The position numbers and the translations under genes are program-made. A DNA stretch of 64,000 bases from NCBI GenBank assembly GCA_030374805.1, contig JARGSG010000015.1, forward strand, positions 434,001 to 498,000, read 5' to 3'. Below the pieces are notes generated by a model that did not search any database, was not told where the DNA came from, and was given only the letters and a program-made list of their open reading frames with translations. Below are positions 28,611 through 37,969 of this stretch, in pieces. The number at the start of each line of letters is the position of its first letter. Position 1 is the first letter of the stretch. The stretch comes from Gracilaria gracilis. Lineage: Eukaryota; Rhodophyta; Florideophyceae; Gracilariales; Gracilariaceae.

Positions 28611-29216
28611 ATGGCTTTCGGAATGGCCGGTGAGGAAGCCAACGAATCGCCCAGCCCTTCTTCTGCAGCCACAGCTGCCCGCTTAAACCCCTTTTCGGAT
28701 CAATTCGACCCAGAATTTGTCCTGCGACAACCGCTTTCAGCCTTTCGCGACGCATTGCCCACAGCGCGAGATCGAGCTATATTCGACAGAGCCCAGCCAG
28801 TTGATAATGTGGCCGCCTGCGTGCACTTGGAACACGCCCCGTACCGAATCCTCAAGCCGAACCCAATCACCGTCAATCTAAGCACTCAGTCAAAGAAACG
28901 TCCGCGAGCAGGATCTCAGCGTGCTGCGAACAGTGAACGTCGCGTAAGCGTGCTACAGGCAATCCACCAGAAGGCGGCAAAGGGTCCGCTTGAACTTCTT
29001 GGCCGCGCTGTGGCTAACAAATTCCTTGTGCGCATTCGACTTCGGGAGCGTCATCGAATCAGAGGATTTGTGGAAGGCGTTGTGGTGGCTTTTGACCGAC
29101 ATATGAACATTGTCGTCAGGAATGCTGTGATTCAAGACTATGGACTTGATGCTCGACAAGCAGGCCAGCTTCTAATTAGAGGGGAAAACATTGTACTCAT
29201 CACTATTGCAACGTAA
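28611..29216 (+). CDS. LSM11-like Sm-domain protein
   Basis: 201 residues from ATG at 28611. The N-terminal part has LNPFSDQFDPEFVLRQPL, recalling the conserved N-terminal segment of LSM11 that ends in FDP and an aliphatic stretch. After a basic linker (KKRPRAGSQRAA) comes one Sm fold: GPLELLGRAVANKFLVRIRL, RIRGFVEGVVVAFDRHMNIVV (Sm1) and GQLLIRGENIVLITI (Sm2). LSM11 with LSM10 replaces SmD1/D2 in the U7 snRNP that cuts histone pre-mRNA. The lack of other domains and the FDP segment favour LSM11 over SmD or LSM2-8. Neighbours give no hint. If wrong, it is still an Sm-like RNA-binding protein, probably nuclear. Confidence 0.65.
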   Translation: MAFGMAGEEANESPSPSSAATAARLNPFSDQFDPEFVLRQPLSAFRDALPTARDRAIFDRAQPVDNVAACVHLEHAPYRILKPNPITVNLSTQSKKRPRAGSQRAANSERRVSVLQAIHQKAAKGPLELLGRAVANKFLVRIRLRERHRIRGFVEGVVVAFDRHMNIVVRNAVIQDYGLDARQAGQLLIRGENIVLITIAT

Positions 29217-29325
29217 TATCGATTTAACTACACAACATTCTTATCTTTTTCTCTAGTATCCTTCGTCTAATCCTGTTCCGTCAGTGATGTATGTACGACA
29301 GATGGATTAGTATTGCAATTCTTGG

Positions 29326-30042
29326 TCATTCGTAGCGGCGAAGCTTGCGTGGGTACGCTTTCATGGGAGCGATGGGAATGTTCTCGTTCTTCCTCTTCCT
29401 AGACGGGTATACAACGCTGGTTTCGACACCGTCGCTGATTACCGTGGCCTTGCCAAGCCGTTCATCGGAAAGCCAGTCCTCTAAAGCGTTCTTAATCTTT
29501 GAGATTGATACTCTGGCTTTCCTCATGGATACTTCAAAATCTCGCGCCCAAAATGCGAGCGAACGCTTATGTGTACGAGTTTCGTACGCCTTCATATGCC
29601 TTTGAAGCTCGTCTCGCGGACACTTACTATAGTTGAGTGCGTAATAGCGATCCTCCTCTTCAGCTTCCGGTAGAAGTCGCTTCAGAAGTCGGTTCGCCGA
29701 CTCCCCATCTTTCAAGTACTGCAGGAACCAATCGCCGTACTTAACGATGCGATGAATGTCGACATCATTCTCGAAACGATAAAGTCCTGCCACGTTGGCT
29801 GGCATGAAAGACGATATGTGCTTCGGGATGGGTGAGAAATCTCGCCCTCTTGCGTGCTTTCCGTACACAATGCGCGCCAAATGATAGAAACGGTTGCTGA
29901 TGTTCTTCACATCATCTTGAAACCAAGGTGCTGTGATTGCTCTCTCAAACGTTTCCGTGTCGGTGAAACACGGAATTAACGTCGTCAATTCTGTATAGAG
30001 CTCAAGAAGGAGATCTTGGGTGTACCTTCGGGCTGTCATCAT
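29326..30042 (-). CDS. Unknown basic protein
   Basis: 238 residues from the ATG at 30042 (a second ATG follows at once at 30039). I do not recognise a family. It looks like a real globular protein: an acidic/aromatic first half (LLLELYTELTTLIPCFTDTE, ISNRFYHLARIVYGKHARG), a middle with IVKYGDWFLQYLKDGESAN and LLPEAEEEDRYYALNYSKC, and a basic C-terminus with SRKRKNEN, a possible nuclear signal. The stop lies 110 bp from the stop of the LSM11-like gene, tail to tail. A role in the nucleus is a guess from the basic tail. Confidence 0.6.
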   Translation of the reverse strand: MMTARRYTQDLLLELYTELTTLIPCFTDTETFERAITAPWFQDDVKNISNRFYHLARIVYGKHARGRDFSPIPKHISSFMPANVAGLYRFENDVDIHRIVKYGDWFLQYLKDGESANRLLKRLLPEAEEEDRYYALNYSKCPRDELQRHMKAYETRTHKRSLAFWARDFEVSMRKARVSISKIKNALEDWLSDERLGKATVISDGVETSVVYPSRKRKNENIPIAPMKAYPRKLRRYE

Positions 30043-31106
30043 TGTGTTAACGACGCTCAGAAAACAACTGAAGATAGACGTTGAATACTGAAAGTTGAAA
30101 GAGGGCAAGAGGAACGGTTCTTGTACACCGTCAAACGTTAATCAGAAGTGGAAAGGAGGTCGTACCAAACTACCAAAGAAAAGCAGAGTAATATGTCGTG
30201 TCCACCAGCACTTTATGATGCGTTGTGATTTCAATGCACATGAAGTGCCCGCCCCAATTGTTATCTACCTACTCTCCATTACTTGTTAGATTTGCTGAAA
30301 ATTCCACGACGGGGTTGGAAGCATTTCAGCCGCTCCCGCCGACTCATTGGAAAAAAAGTGCTTTGATATGACTGTTACTTCAGAGCAGTTGCTACTCAAG
30401 TTGCATTCATGTACACAAGATATTGTACCTATTGTGGAAACGAGAATTCAGGAGGCTCAGAGAACCGTTGTGGTAGCGGAAGGAAATACATTTTATCGTT
30501 ATAGAGACTGGATGTGGCCACGATTCGAGTATCATAGCGCAATGCTCTAGAACGTTTTTGAATTGCAACGCTCTGCGTAGAGCGACTGGTTTTTCTATTC
30601 TCAACGGAACACCAAAAGACAAAGCCCAAACAGCTTCGCTTGAAGCAAAATGTCATTTTCGGTCATAGAAGTGCTTTTTTTTTAGCCTGGCGCTACTGTA
30701 GTACAAGGATAATTCAGTATACAGGCTTGGAATCAAGAAGCGACCCGAGGTGAAGTAGCGGGTGAGGAGTTGGCGGTGGAGGGCGACGGGAGGGCGATGA
30801 GAGGGCGATGAGAGGGCGATGAGAAGGCGATTGGAGGGCAATGCATGAATGCGAGGGCAATGGGAAAGTGCGGGATGTCGTAGCATCGCACGTGGCATCC
30901 GTGCGCGAGTGCCACGGCAATGGAGCAAATGCACTGGTGCCACGCGCAGCTGCATCGCGTGGCACAGTGCTCGGCCATCGCCGCTCACATCAATGCGCAG
31001 CAGGCCATTGCCGCGCACCACAAACTCATCTCGCGTCTCGCCTCCCGATCCGCCTTTCCCCTTCCCCCCCCTCGATTCCCTCCCCGTCACCAACACCATC
31101 GCAGCA
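30043..31106. other. Gene-free stretch upstream of ATP synthase gamma
   Basis: 1.06 kb with only short open frames. From 30778 to 30850 a unit close to GAGGGCGATGA repeats about six times with decay. The last 50 bases before the ATG are pyrimidine-rich (31056-31086), like the leaders of NDUFS6 and the LNK-like gene. Confidence 0.5.
30778..30850 (+). repeat. 11-bp tandem repeat (GAGGGCGATGA)
   Basis: About six imperfect head-to-tail copies; the three central ones are nearly identical. They lie some 260-330 bp before the ATP synthase gamma start, so they could be part of its promoter or a neutral minisatellite. Confidence 0.8.
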
Positions 31107-32126
31107 ATGGCGGCGCGCGGCGCTTTAAAGACCATGATGCGGGCCGCCGGCCAGCGCCCCAACGCCCTTTCCCCATCCGCCTCGCTCGTCGCGCTGCACT
31201 CGCGATCCCCGTTCGTCCTCTCCCATCCGGCCGGTGCCAATGCCGGGTGGCTCGCCGTTGAAGAACCCGTCAGATGGGCGAATCTTAAGGCTATTTCCGA
31301 CCGCATGCGATCCGTTGGCTCTGTTGGTAAGATCACCAAGGCCATGAAAATGGTTGCGGCCGCCAAGTTGCGCTCCGTGCAGACCATGCAGGAGAATTCT
31401 CGCCCGTTTGCAGTCGGATTGCAAGGTTTCTTCAAGACCATGGATGATTCCGATGCGGTCACCAAGACTGACCCTGAGGCTGATTCGGCTCCCACGCGAT
31501 TTGTTGTTGCTGTCACTTCCGATCGCGGTTTATGCGGTGGTGTCAATTCTTCAATCGTGAAGAGGATTAAGAGCATGATCACGAGCAACAAGAGCATCAA
31601 TCACGCAATCATGCTTCTTGGCGATAAGGGCCGCGATGGTATAGCTCGCGTTCATGGCGACAGCATTCTTGTCTCCTTCAAAGACGTCTTCAAGGTGCCA
31701 GTATCCTTCCCACAAGTTTGCTTAATTGCCGAGGACATTCTAAATCGCGAATACGACGAGATCGTGCTGGTGTTTAACGAATTCAAGTCAGTTATTGCAC
31801 AAGAAACAATTGAGAAGCCTATTGTGGGCCTCAAGGCTCTCATGGCCTCTGCGGAAGCTTTTGACGAATATGAGTTCGACTCTGATATGGACTCTGCCCA
31901 GGTGCTCGTGGATCTTTTCGAGTTTCAACTGGCTACCCAATTGTTCAACGCCCTCTTGGAGAATGCTACCTCAGAACAGGCCGCGCGAATGACTGCTATG
32001 GACAATGCTTCTAGGAACGCTTCAGATATGCTTCAGACACTTACGCTATCGTACAATCGTCAGCGCCAAGCGGCCATTACTCAGGAACTTAGCGAAATTA
32101 CGTCTGGTGCTGCGGCACTCGATTAG
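31107..32126 (+). CDS. ATP5F1C: Mitochondrial ATP synthase F1 gamma subunit
   Basis: 339 residues from ATG at 31107. A targeting leader of about 45-50 residues (MAARGALKTMMRAAGQRPN...) is followed by the mature start: NLKAISDRMRSVGSVGKITK then AMKMVAAAKLR, the gamma N-terminal helix. Then VAVTSDRGLCGGVNSSI, and the C-terminal helix NASRNASDMLQTLTLSYN followed by RQAAITQELSEITSGAAAL. These are diagnostic. The protein is the rotating central stalk of F1 in the mitochondrial inner membrane complex. There is no plastid-type regulatory Cys insertion, so it is the mitochondrial and not the chloroplast (AtpC) form. Confidence 0.96.
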   Translation: MAARGALKTMMRAAGQRPNALSPSASLVALHSRSPFVLSHPAGANAGWLAVEEPVRWANLKAISDRMRSVGSVGKITKAMKMVAAAKLRSVQTMQENSRPFAVGLQGFFKTMDDSDAVTKTDPEADSAPTRFVVAVTSDRGLCGGVNSSIVKRIKSMITSNKSINHAIMLLGDKGRDGIARVHGDSILVSFKDVFKVPVSFPQVCLIAEDILNREYDEIVLVFNEFKSVIAQETIEKPIVGLKALMASAEAFDEYEFDSDMDSAQVLVDLFEFQLATQLFNALLENATSEQAARMTAMDNASRNASDMLQTLTLSYNRQRQAAITQELSEITSGAAALD

Positions 32127-32370
32127 AGCGATAGAGTCTTGTCTGCCACACTTATGCTGTACGTGTTGCACAGAAAAGCAGGCCCCAATCCCGTTCGTCT
32201 TACGCAGGGACGGAATTTTGCAACACATCAGACATAATGTACTAAGTTTAAGTTTTTATGATGGAGAAAACCACTCGATTGTGGTCGCCATCGCGTCTGC
32301 AATAAACCATGTGAAAGACAAAGGAAGAATAGTAATAAGCTACCGATAGTAGTCTCTTAAAGTGACGCGA

Positions 32371-32646
32371 TTAGTCTACGGCAACACTCGTTTCTGCAGT
32401 GGTATCTTCATCACCAGAGATCGTCTCCGCGTGAAGATTTTCGTCAGCCGTTGTTTCGAGAATTGTGTGCCCAGATGTAGGTATCGCAAGCTTGGAAGTT
32501 CTTCTCCTCTGATGCATTTTGTGCAGTGCTGTCTCTTGTTCTTCCGTTCTCATCATAGTGTTCTGTATAACGAGCTGAGCCGCTCCGGCAAAGCAGAGTA
32601 CAGGCATCACCTTGGTCGCAATGAAAAGCAGACGATCATGTGCCAT
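32371..32646 (-). CDS. Small hypothetical protein with one membrane segment
   Basis: 91 residues from ATG at 32646. A short start MAHDRLLFIATK leads into a hydrophobic segment (VMPVLCFAGAAQLVI), then a basic patch (HKMHQRRRTSK) and an acidic tail. The shape fits a small single-pass organelle membrane protein. No family is recognised and the frame may be chance. It is tail to tail with ATP synthase gamma (245 bp apart). Confidence 0.35.
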   Translation of the reverse strand: MAHDRLLFIATKVMPVLCFAGAAQLVIQNTMMRTEEQETALHKMHQRRRTSKLAIPTSGHTILETTADENLHAETISGDEDTTAETSVAVD

Positions 32647-34047
32647 AGTCAATGAAAGCAGCACGGTTGCAGTTTCGAGACGAACAATATTAGTTAACCT
32701 GACCGAAAGGAAGATTTGTGTGCAATTCTTGAAGATTCAGGGGCGATTGAGAGAAGCCAGGGATTTCTCAGGTGGATTGAGTAGTAAACGAGGAAGACTT
32801 GTCTCAGGAGAGCACCACACAAACGGCTGTCGAACGGTGGTAGTAAAAAAAGTGAACTCGTTGATGCAATCTCTTGCCGATTTCCTTGGATTGGGGCGGG
32901 TTCAAATACAGAGGTGTTGATTCTCGATCTGTATCCGTAGCATGTAAGATACGCACCTGTATAAGACCTAATCGGGTTGGTGATGATGATGATTGGCTTT
33001 ATTTAAGGCGTATCGAGGGGGCCTTGACCACACGTCAGGTCGGTGTAGTTAGTGATGACGTCGAATCTCATGAACGTTTCGAAGATCTTCGAAAGTCTAC
33101 ATAGTAATTTATGGAGGCTGTTATCCATCTGGAACCGGTGCAAAGAATAACCAAAAAAACTAAATCCAACACTCAAAAGCCATTTCAAAGCCAAAGCGAG
33201 AGAGTCGCTGCACCGTTCTTCCAGAACCTTAACGTCTTTAGTTCGCTGAATGTTCAGCTTCATGAGGTTCTTCTACTCAGATACGCTCGTCAGTGGAAAG
33301 AACCGGTTAACTGCGTTTGAAACTCTCTTAAACTGTAAATGTCCCCAGGTTTAGCGATACCTCAATCACTGTTTTCCAAGGCATCTGACACATGAGTGGG
33401 AGCCCTGCCTCTAGCCTTACCATTGAAACCGTGGATATGCTCCAAAGGAGTGCTTTCTCCCCGAAACAAGAGTTCAGAAGTTCCGGGTCGACCTTGAATG
33501 TCAAACCTTCTTAAACTGTCGGGGTGTTTTCACTGATTCGGAACTCTCCCAGAGTTTCAGATGGTGTTATGTTGGAAGCCTAAGCTCGACAATTCTTCGC
33601 ATCAACTGGACAATCATGTTGGAGATTCAATCGAGTAAGTTGCCGGTTCGTTCGCGAGTGGACCTTCCAATAAGCATTACTCGAACCACGGACTTTCGAA
33701 AACTAATTCTCACTACATTGAAGAATATCGTTCGTGGATAGAATTTCGATCCGGTATCATGGGGAAGTCAGGGAGTTCTTTATTGAGGAAGACTTGCCCT
33801 GTTGTGCTGCTGAGAGAAGGTGAAATTGGAGCTTTGGGGACCATGATACTTATGGATTGAAAGGGCTTCATTTGTCAATAGCGGGCATGCACTAACAATT
33901 GATTAGGAAATGACGCAAAGCTTTTGTTGCCAAGTTTCACGCAAGACTTTCTCCGGTAGTGTTCTTAGTCATTGCTTTGCACCTCACCCAAACATGTCAA
34001 TCGCTGGAAATGTGCTTTGTGGTTAGTGATTAGATGGACAATGAACA
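32647..34047. other. Gene-free stretch
   Basis: 1.4 kb with only short open frames of unlike composition and no recognisable domain. I see no RNA gene or repeat worth naming. Confidence 0.5.
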
Positions 34048-34434
34048 TTATTGATCGTCATTTCGCTTCCCGGGCCCACATGAGAAAAACCGGGTTGCGC
34101 CTTCCTTCATAGCACGGAAAGCCTTTGAAACAGGAGTTGGAGGTGGTGTTTCTGTATCGTTAGCATTTGGGGATGGGGATGAAGGTTCTTGAGAAGAACT
34201 CGGCGAGTTTACGGTTCTCGATTTCGTTTGTGGACTCATCCACATCCTCCAACTTTTCGGGGACGATGAGGCAGCGTTTCCGTGAGGAGACGACGGTGAA
34301 ACAGGAGCAGTAATATGAAGAGTACCGTAATCTTCAGAAATCTGAACTATGTTGCCGAGTCTGTTCGGAGCGTTATCTTTGCTTTGGTCAGCGTTTCCCG
34401 GAGCGTTCGGTTGCCTTGGCCTATCTCTGTTCAT
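34048..34434 (-). CDS. Small Ser/Pro-rich hypothetical protein
   Basis: 128 residues if it starts at the ATG 34434; an in-frame ATG at 34587 would give 179. The protein is low complexity: an N-terminal MNRDRPRQPNAPGNADQSKD, then VQISEDYGTLHITAPVSPSS, Ser/Pro runs, and an ending AFRAMKEGATRFFSCGPG. It looks like a disordered, phosphorylatable protein. No family is recognised. The short ordered pieces at both ends are the only support for a real gene. Confidence 0.4.
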   Translation of the reverse strand: MNRDRPRQPNAPGNADQSKDNAPNRLGNIVQISEDYGTLHITAPVSPSSPHGNAASSSPKSWRMWMSPQTKSRTVNSPSSSQEPSSPSPNANDTETPPPTPVSKAFRAMKEGATRFFSCGPGKRNDDQ

Positions 34435-35899
34435 TGTAACGAAGTTTGAAGTATAGCTAGAATTGTTGGTGTTGAGTATGGACAAGAGTCGAAGCGTCGG
34501 GAACACTGGTATTAGATGGTGTTTAGAAGCATGCCAGGCCTTAGTGTTCCATAGGAGAGAACAAGGTACGGTAACCTTACGCCCCATAAACAGAGCCTTG
34601 GCTGCCTAAGTCCACCACCTCACTACAGGAAAATGAAAAGTGGTTGTTTCGTTTCGATTTTGGAAAACAAGCAACGGTGTCTAGGAATGGTACCGGAACA
34701 AGTCTTCATCCCCTTGTTTTCACAAAATCAAGCAGATTCCAGCACTGACGTGCAGTATCAAAGCGAAACTCTTTCAAGGTACATGCTTAAGAACTAAACA
34801 AGTTCATTTCCTGTTTTGGAAACTCTGTAATTTAGGACGCCAACAGAAACAAACTTTGTATGACAATGGGGGCTTGTTTTCGATTCATGGGATATGAACA
34901 TTTCCGTGGCTGTGCTGAATGTCTTTCCATCTAGACTCTGATGAATATTGGTAAAGAGCTCCCAGAAACAACGCGATAAAGTATGGAGATCACGCAGGCG
35001 AAAATGCAGCGATACTCTTCGCGGACCGCATTGACTGACGAAATCAAATGTGACAACATAAACTGAAAGTTATTGTAACTTGCTCATGATGCATTATACA
35101 AGTTGGTACATCCCACGCGTTTTTGGGTGCAGAACTGTTGTTTAAAGGATCAAAGTCCATCAGGGAAGGAAAGATGATAAACAGCAGTACAAAAAGGTGA
35201 ACCCCCGAAGTTGTTGCCCAGCTGTTAAATACCTGGATGGAAAGGGGTGCTGTTGTCAGTGCGCAACAAGCATCAAGAAGGATATATAGCATGTCCTGTT
35301 GCACTACCCGTCAACAAACACTATTCGGTGAGATGAGCTACAATTACAAAAAGAATGACGCAGTTATTGGCTTAGAGAAATTTCAAGGGTGCAGAAGGAC
35401 CACAGAAATTCTTGGGCTTTCTGACGAAAGAGAACTTTCTTGCGAGATAGTTTTCCTTAATGCAGCCAGGAGAAGTTCTCCTGTAGAACATTGAATTCCT
35501 CAGTGAAGAAGAACAACAAGAACAAAGGTTTAAATCAGTCTGTAAACGCCTCCGTTTTCCTTTGCCATCTTGCTAAGACACAGCCAAGCAATGACCAAAT
35601 GCTCTTTGGCCCAGGGCGAGACCACTGCGCCCAGGTTTCTTTGCTCCGTTCTGCCCGAAGACATCAACCTGCAAGTTCCAACCGAATTACGACGTACGAC
35701 GAATCTGAAGATTCAAGACTACGCGTTTGACTCCATGACCAGACTTTTCTGACCCGTGCGTTCAGGATTTTACAGGGGCAACAATATTCAGACCGTCATT
35801 CACAAGTGAATGCATTTCCAGGTCCAGATTTCTTAAGGACAATGTCAACGTTCAAATACGCAATCTGCTAGTCTATCCGCATAGTGGACAGCGCGTTCA
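34435..35899. other. Gene-free stretch before the phosphatase gene
   Basis: 1.46 kb, AT-richer than the rest, with only short open frames on both strands. Nothing recognisable. Confidence 0.5.
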
Positions 35900-36685
35900 A
35901 TGCAATTCAGAACCATGGCCGCGTACGCCTCATCATTTCGTTTATTTGCAGGCAATACGAGATCGGTCAGAGAAGGTAGCGTTATCGTAGGCAGCGATAG
36001 TCACTTGTGTAAACCCAAGAAGTTGCGGCGGAAATCGACAATTGTCGGTCAACATTTGTTCAAGCAGTCCATAGCCAAAGGCTTTCCCCAGCCAAAGTCC
36101 ATCGATTCTGAAGCAGGTCTGTGGCAGTATAACACTTTGGCAGCCTGTTTGAGAGAAATGTCAGAGAACAGCTTCAATTTTTCTCGCGTGTCAGATCGCG
36201 ACGAGTTGGCGTTCGGGTCTGCACGGCCTGGGTTTCCATCTAAAGAAGTAACTGCGGAAGAACTGGAGCCATGGGTGAGGTTTATGAAAGCCAAGGGTGT
36301 GAAGCGTGTCCTGAGCCTTCTCGGGGACGATGAAAAAGAGTACTACAAATTCGACATTGACCAGGAGATGACATCTGCTTTCGGTGAAGGAAAATACACT
36401 CGGACTTCTGTGTTTGCTCCGAATTCCATGGATGTCATAATCTCTGCCTTAGATGCTGCGCACAAAGCTGAAGAACCAATTGTCATTCACTGTTCAGGAG
36501 GAGAAGGCCGTGCAGCAATTGGTATGTGCGTGTGGTTGATACATGTGTATGGGATTTCGCCGGAGGAAGCCGCTCAAGAGATTCAAAAGGAAACAGGCCG
36601 CACCCCTGGAACAGTTCGAAGAACATCTGCTCAGAAAGTTGCCCACCTTATTGCCGCGGGTACCATGACTGGATTCAAAAAGTAG
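35900..36685 (+). CDS. Dual-specificity/tyrosine phosphatase-like protein
   Basis: 261 residues from ATG at 35900; the ATG at 35915 has a better context (ACCATGG) and gives 256. The N-terminus is basic and Ser-rich (MAAYASSFRLFAGNTRSVRE), like a plastid or mitochondrial targeting peptide. The catalytic loop is VIHCSGGEGRAAIG, a CX5R site with Cys about residue 198. Before it, FGSARPGFPSKEVTAEELEP and VKRVLSLLGDDEKEYY resemble the DSP entry strands, where the general acid region (FAPNSMD) also lies. After it come IHVYGISPEEAAQEI and a Thr-rich end. It probably removes phosphate from phosphoproteins or another phosphoester in an organelle; the substrate is not visible. Confidence 0.75.
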   Translation: MQFRTMAAYASSFRLFAGNTRSVREGSVIVGSDSHLCKPKKLRRKSTIVGQHLFKQSIAKGFPQPKSIDSEAGLWQYNTLAACLREMSENSFNFSRVSDRDELAFGSARPGFPSKEVTAEELEPWVRFMKAKGVKRVLSLLGDDEKEYYKFDIDQEMTSAFGEGKYTRTSVFAPNSMDVIISALDAAHKAEEPIVIHCSGGEGRAAIGMCVWLIHVYGISPEEAAQEIQKETGRTPGTVRRTSAQKVAHLIAAGTMTGFKK

Positions 36686-37969
36686 GACGGGCACTTTAGG
36701 AGAGAAGGCTACATGTAAGTACTGTAGCATTCTTCTTCTTCTTTCTTCTTTATTGTGGACAGCAGTACCTTATTACGATACTGTAATAGAGCTTCAATGG
36801 AAGCTCTCTCTCTTTAAAAAGGCCAAGAACTTCTGAGGTCATATCTAATGAGAGACTTAGTGGACGTTCTTGCATCTTGCGGTAGCATTCTCATCACTTC
36901 GCAATTAGGAGTAACAAACCACACTTAAGAAGAAGAAGAAGGACGGGCGTTCGCCGTGCGCAATTCAGATTTTCTTGGGATCATCGGAACCTAGTGTGAA
37001 TGCTTACTTCTTGCAATAGTATTACGGCTTTCTTTGAGTAAATCTATCTTCTTCTTCTTCTTCTTCTTTGTCTCGACGGAAGGATAACACTTTTAATGCA
37101 TTTCAATCTGTTCAAATGCGTAGCAACATTTTGGAGTGATCTAGAATGCACTAATTCGGGACACAGGTATCAAGTAACACAAGAGTCCCAGACCACAGGT
37201 GGAGTCAAGCTTGACTTTATGAGATGCATTCAAGAACGCAAGCGTCTTCGTAATTGGCTGTTGAGGTCCGTGTAAATCCAAACAACTCCAGAAGTGACAA
37301 AGCTGTGGGACTAAGGCTACAATGGCCGCATGTCAGTTGTCTCAAATCGTTTTACGCTTTGCATAATTGTTCCCGCTCCAGCATATGTCAAGGGAAAGAA
37401 CAAACGTGGATAAGGAGGCACAAATGTGTGACGCATGTGGCAAGCTCTATCACTACTGCATATATTGCCACATCTCTCGTCCCGTTCAAGAACGAAACAA
37501 AGCGGAATTTCCAAGGATGCCAAGAAGGATTTAGATGTTTCGGCGTTGGTCGAAAAGCGAGCAAACCACAACTGTTGTCGAGCCCTTTCTTTGCAGAGAA
37601 GGAAGAAGCACAGCGATGCAGCGTCATTCTCGCGGCCGTAAGGAAGTCATCGATTCATATGGATTGGGAGCTGCACAATTCGTGACTCCAGCTAAAACTT
37701 CAACGTCCTCAGAACGGCCTGCATGCACATACCCTTGGTAGATGTATTTCTATGCACGTGTTCTACGCTGAATTTCACCAAGACGCTGCCCAACGGGTGG
37801 TGAATAGTTTCACAAGTGGAACTCAAGGTCCTCGACGCAATGTGTATCGTTTGACACTGACGGAAATGTACAAACCTGAACACACTCATATCTCAAAATG
37901 AGAACGTATACAGCTTAGAACTCCTGGGTTGTATCTTGATCTGATGGACAAGGGAGGTTTTCAAACGGT
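36686..37969. other. Repeat-rich spacer with LINE-like tails
   Basis: 1.28 kb without a convincing gene. It holds three AAG/CTT microsatellite tracts (36732-36752, 36929-36941, 37047-37066). Next to the first is a 49-bp block (36746-36794) that recurs inverted at 51026-51074 beside a LINE remnant. These are probably tails of dead retroposons in both orientations. Confidence 0.55.
36746..36794 (-). repeat. 49-bp interspersed repeat, copy 1
   Basis: About 45 of 49 positions match the reverse complement of 51026-51074. It is flanked by a CTT tract, as the other copy is by AAG. Probably the 3' end of a non-LTR retrotransposon family. Confidence 0.7.

Noticed and set aside
35237-35752. Small plus-strand frames before the phosphatase gene
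   Set aside because: Short, overlapping in different frames and without any motif.
37254-37741. Overlapping plus-strand frames of 68-143 codons
   Set aside because: No ATG at the longest start, no motif and several frames compete; the spacer is full of repeats.
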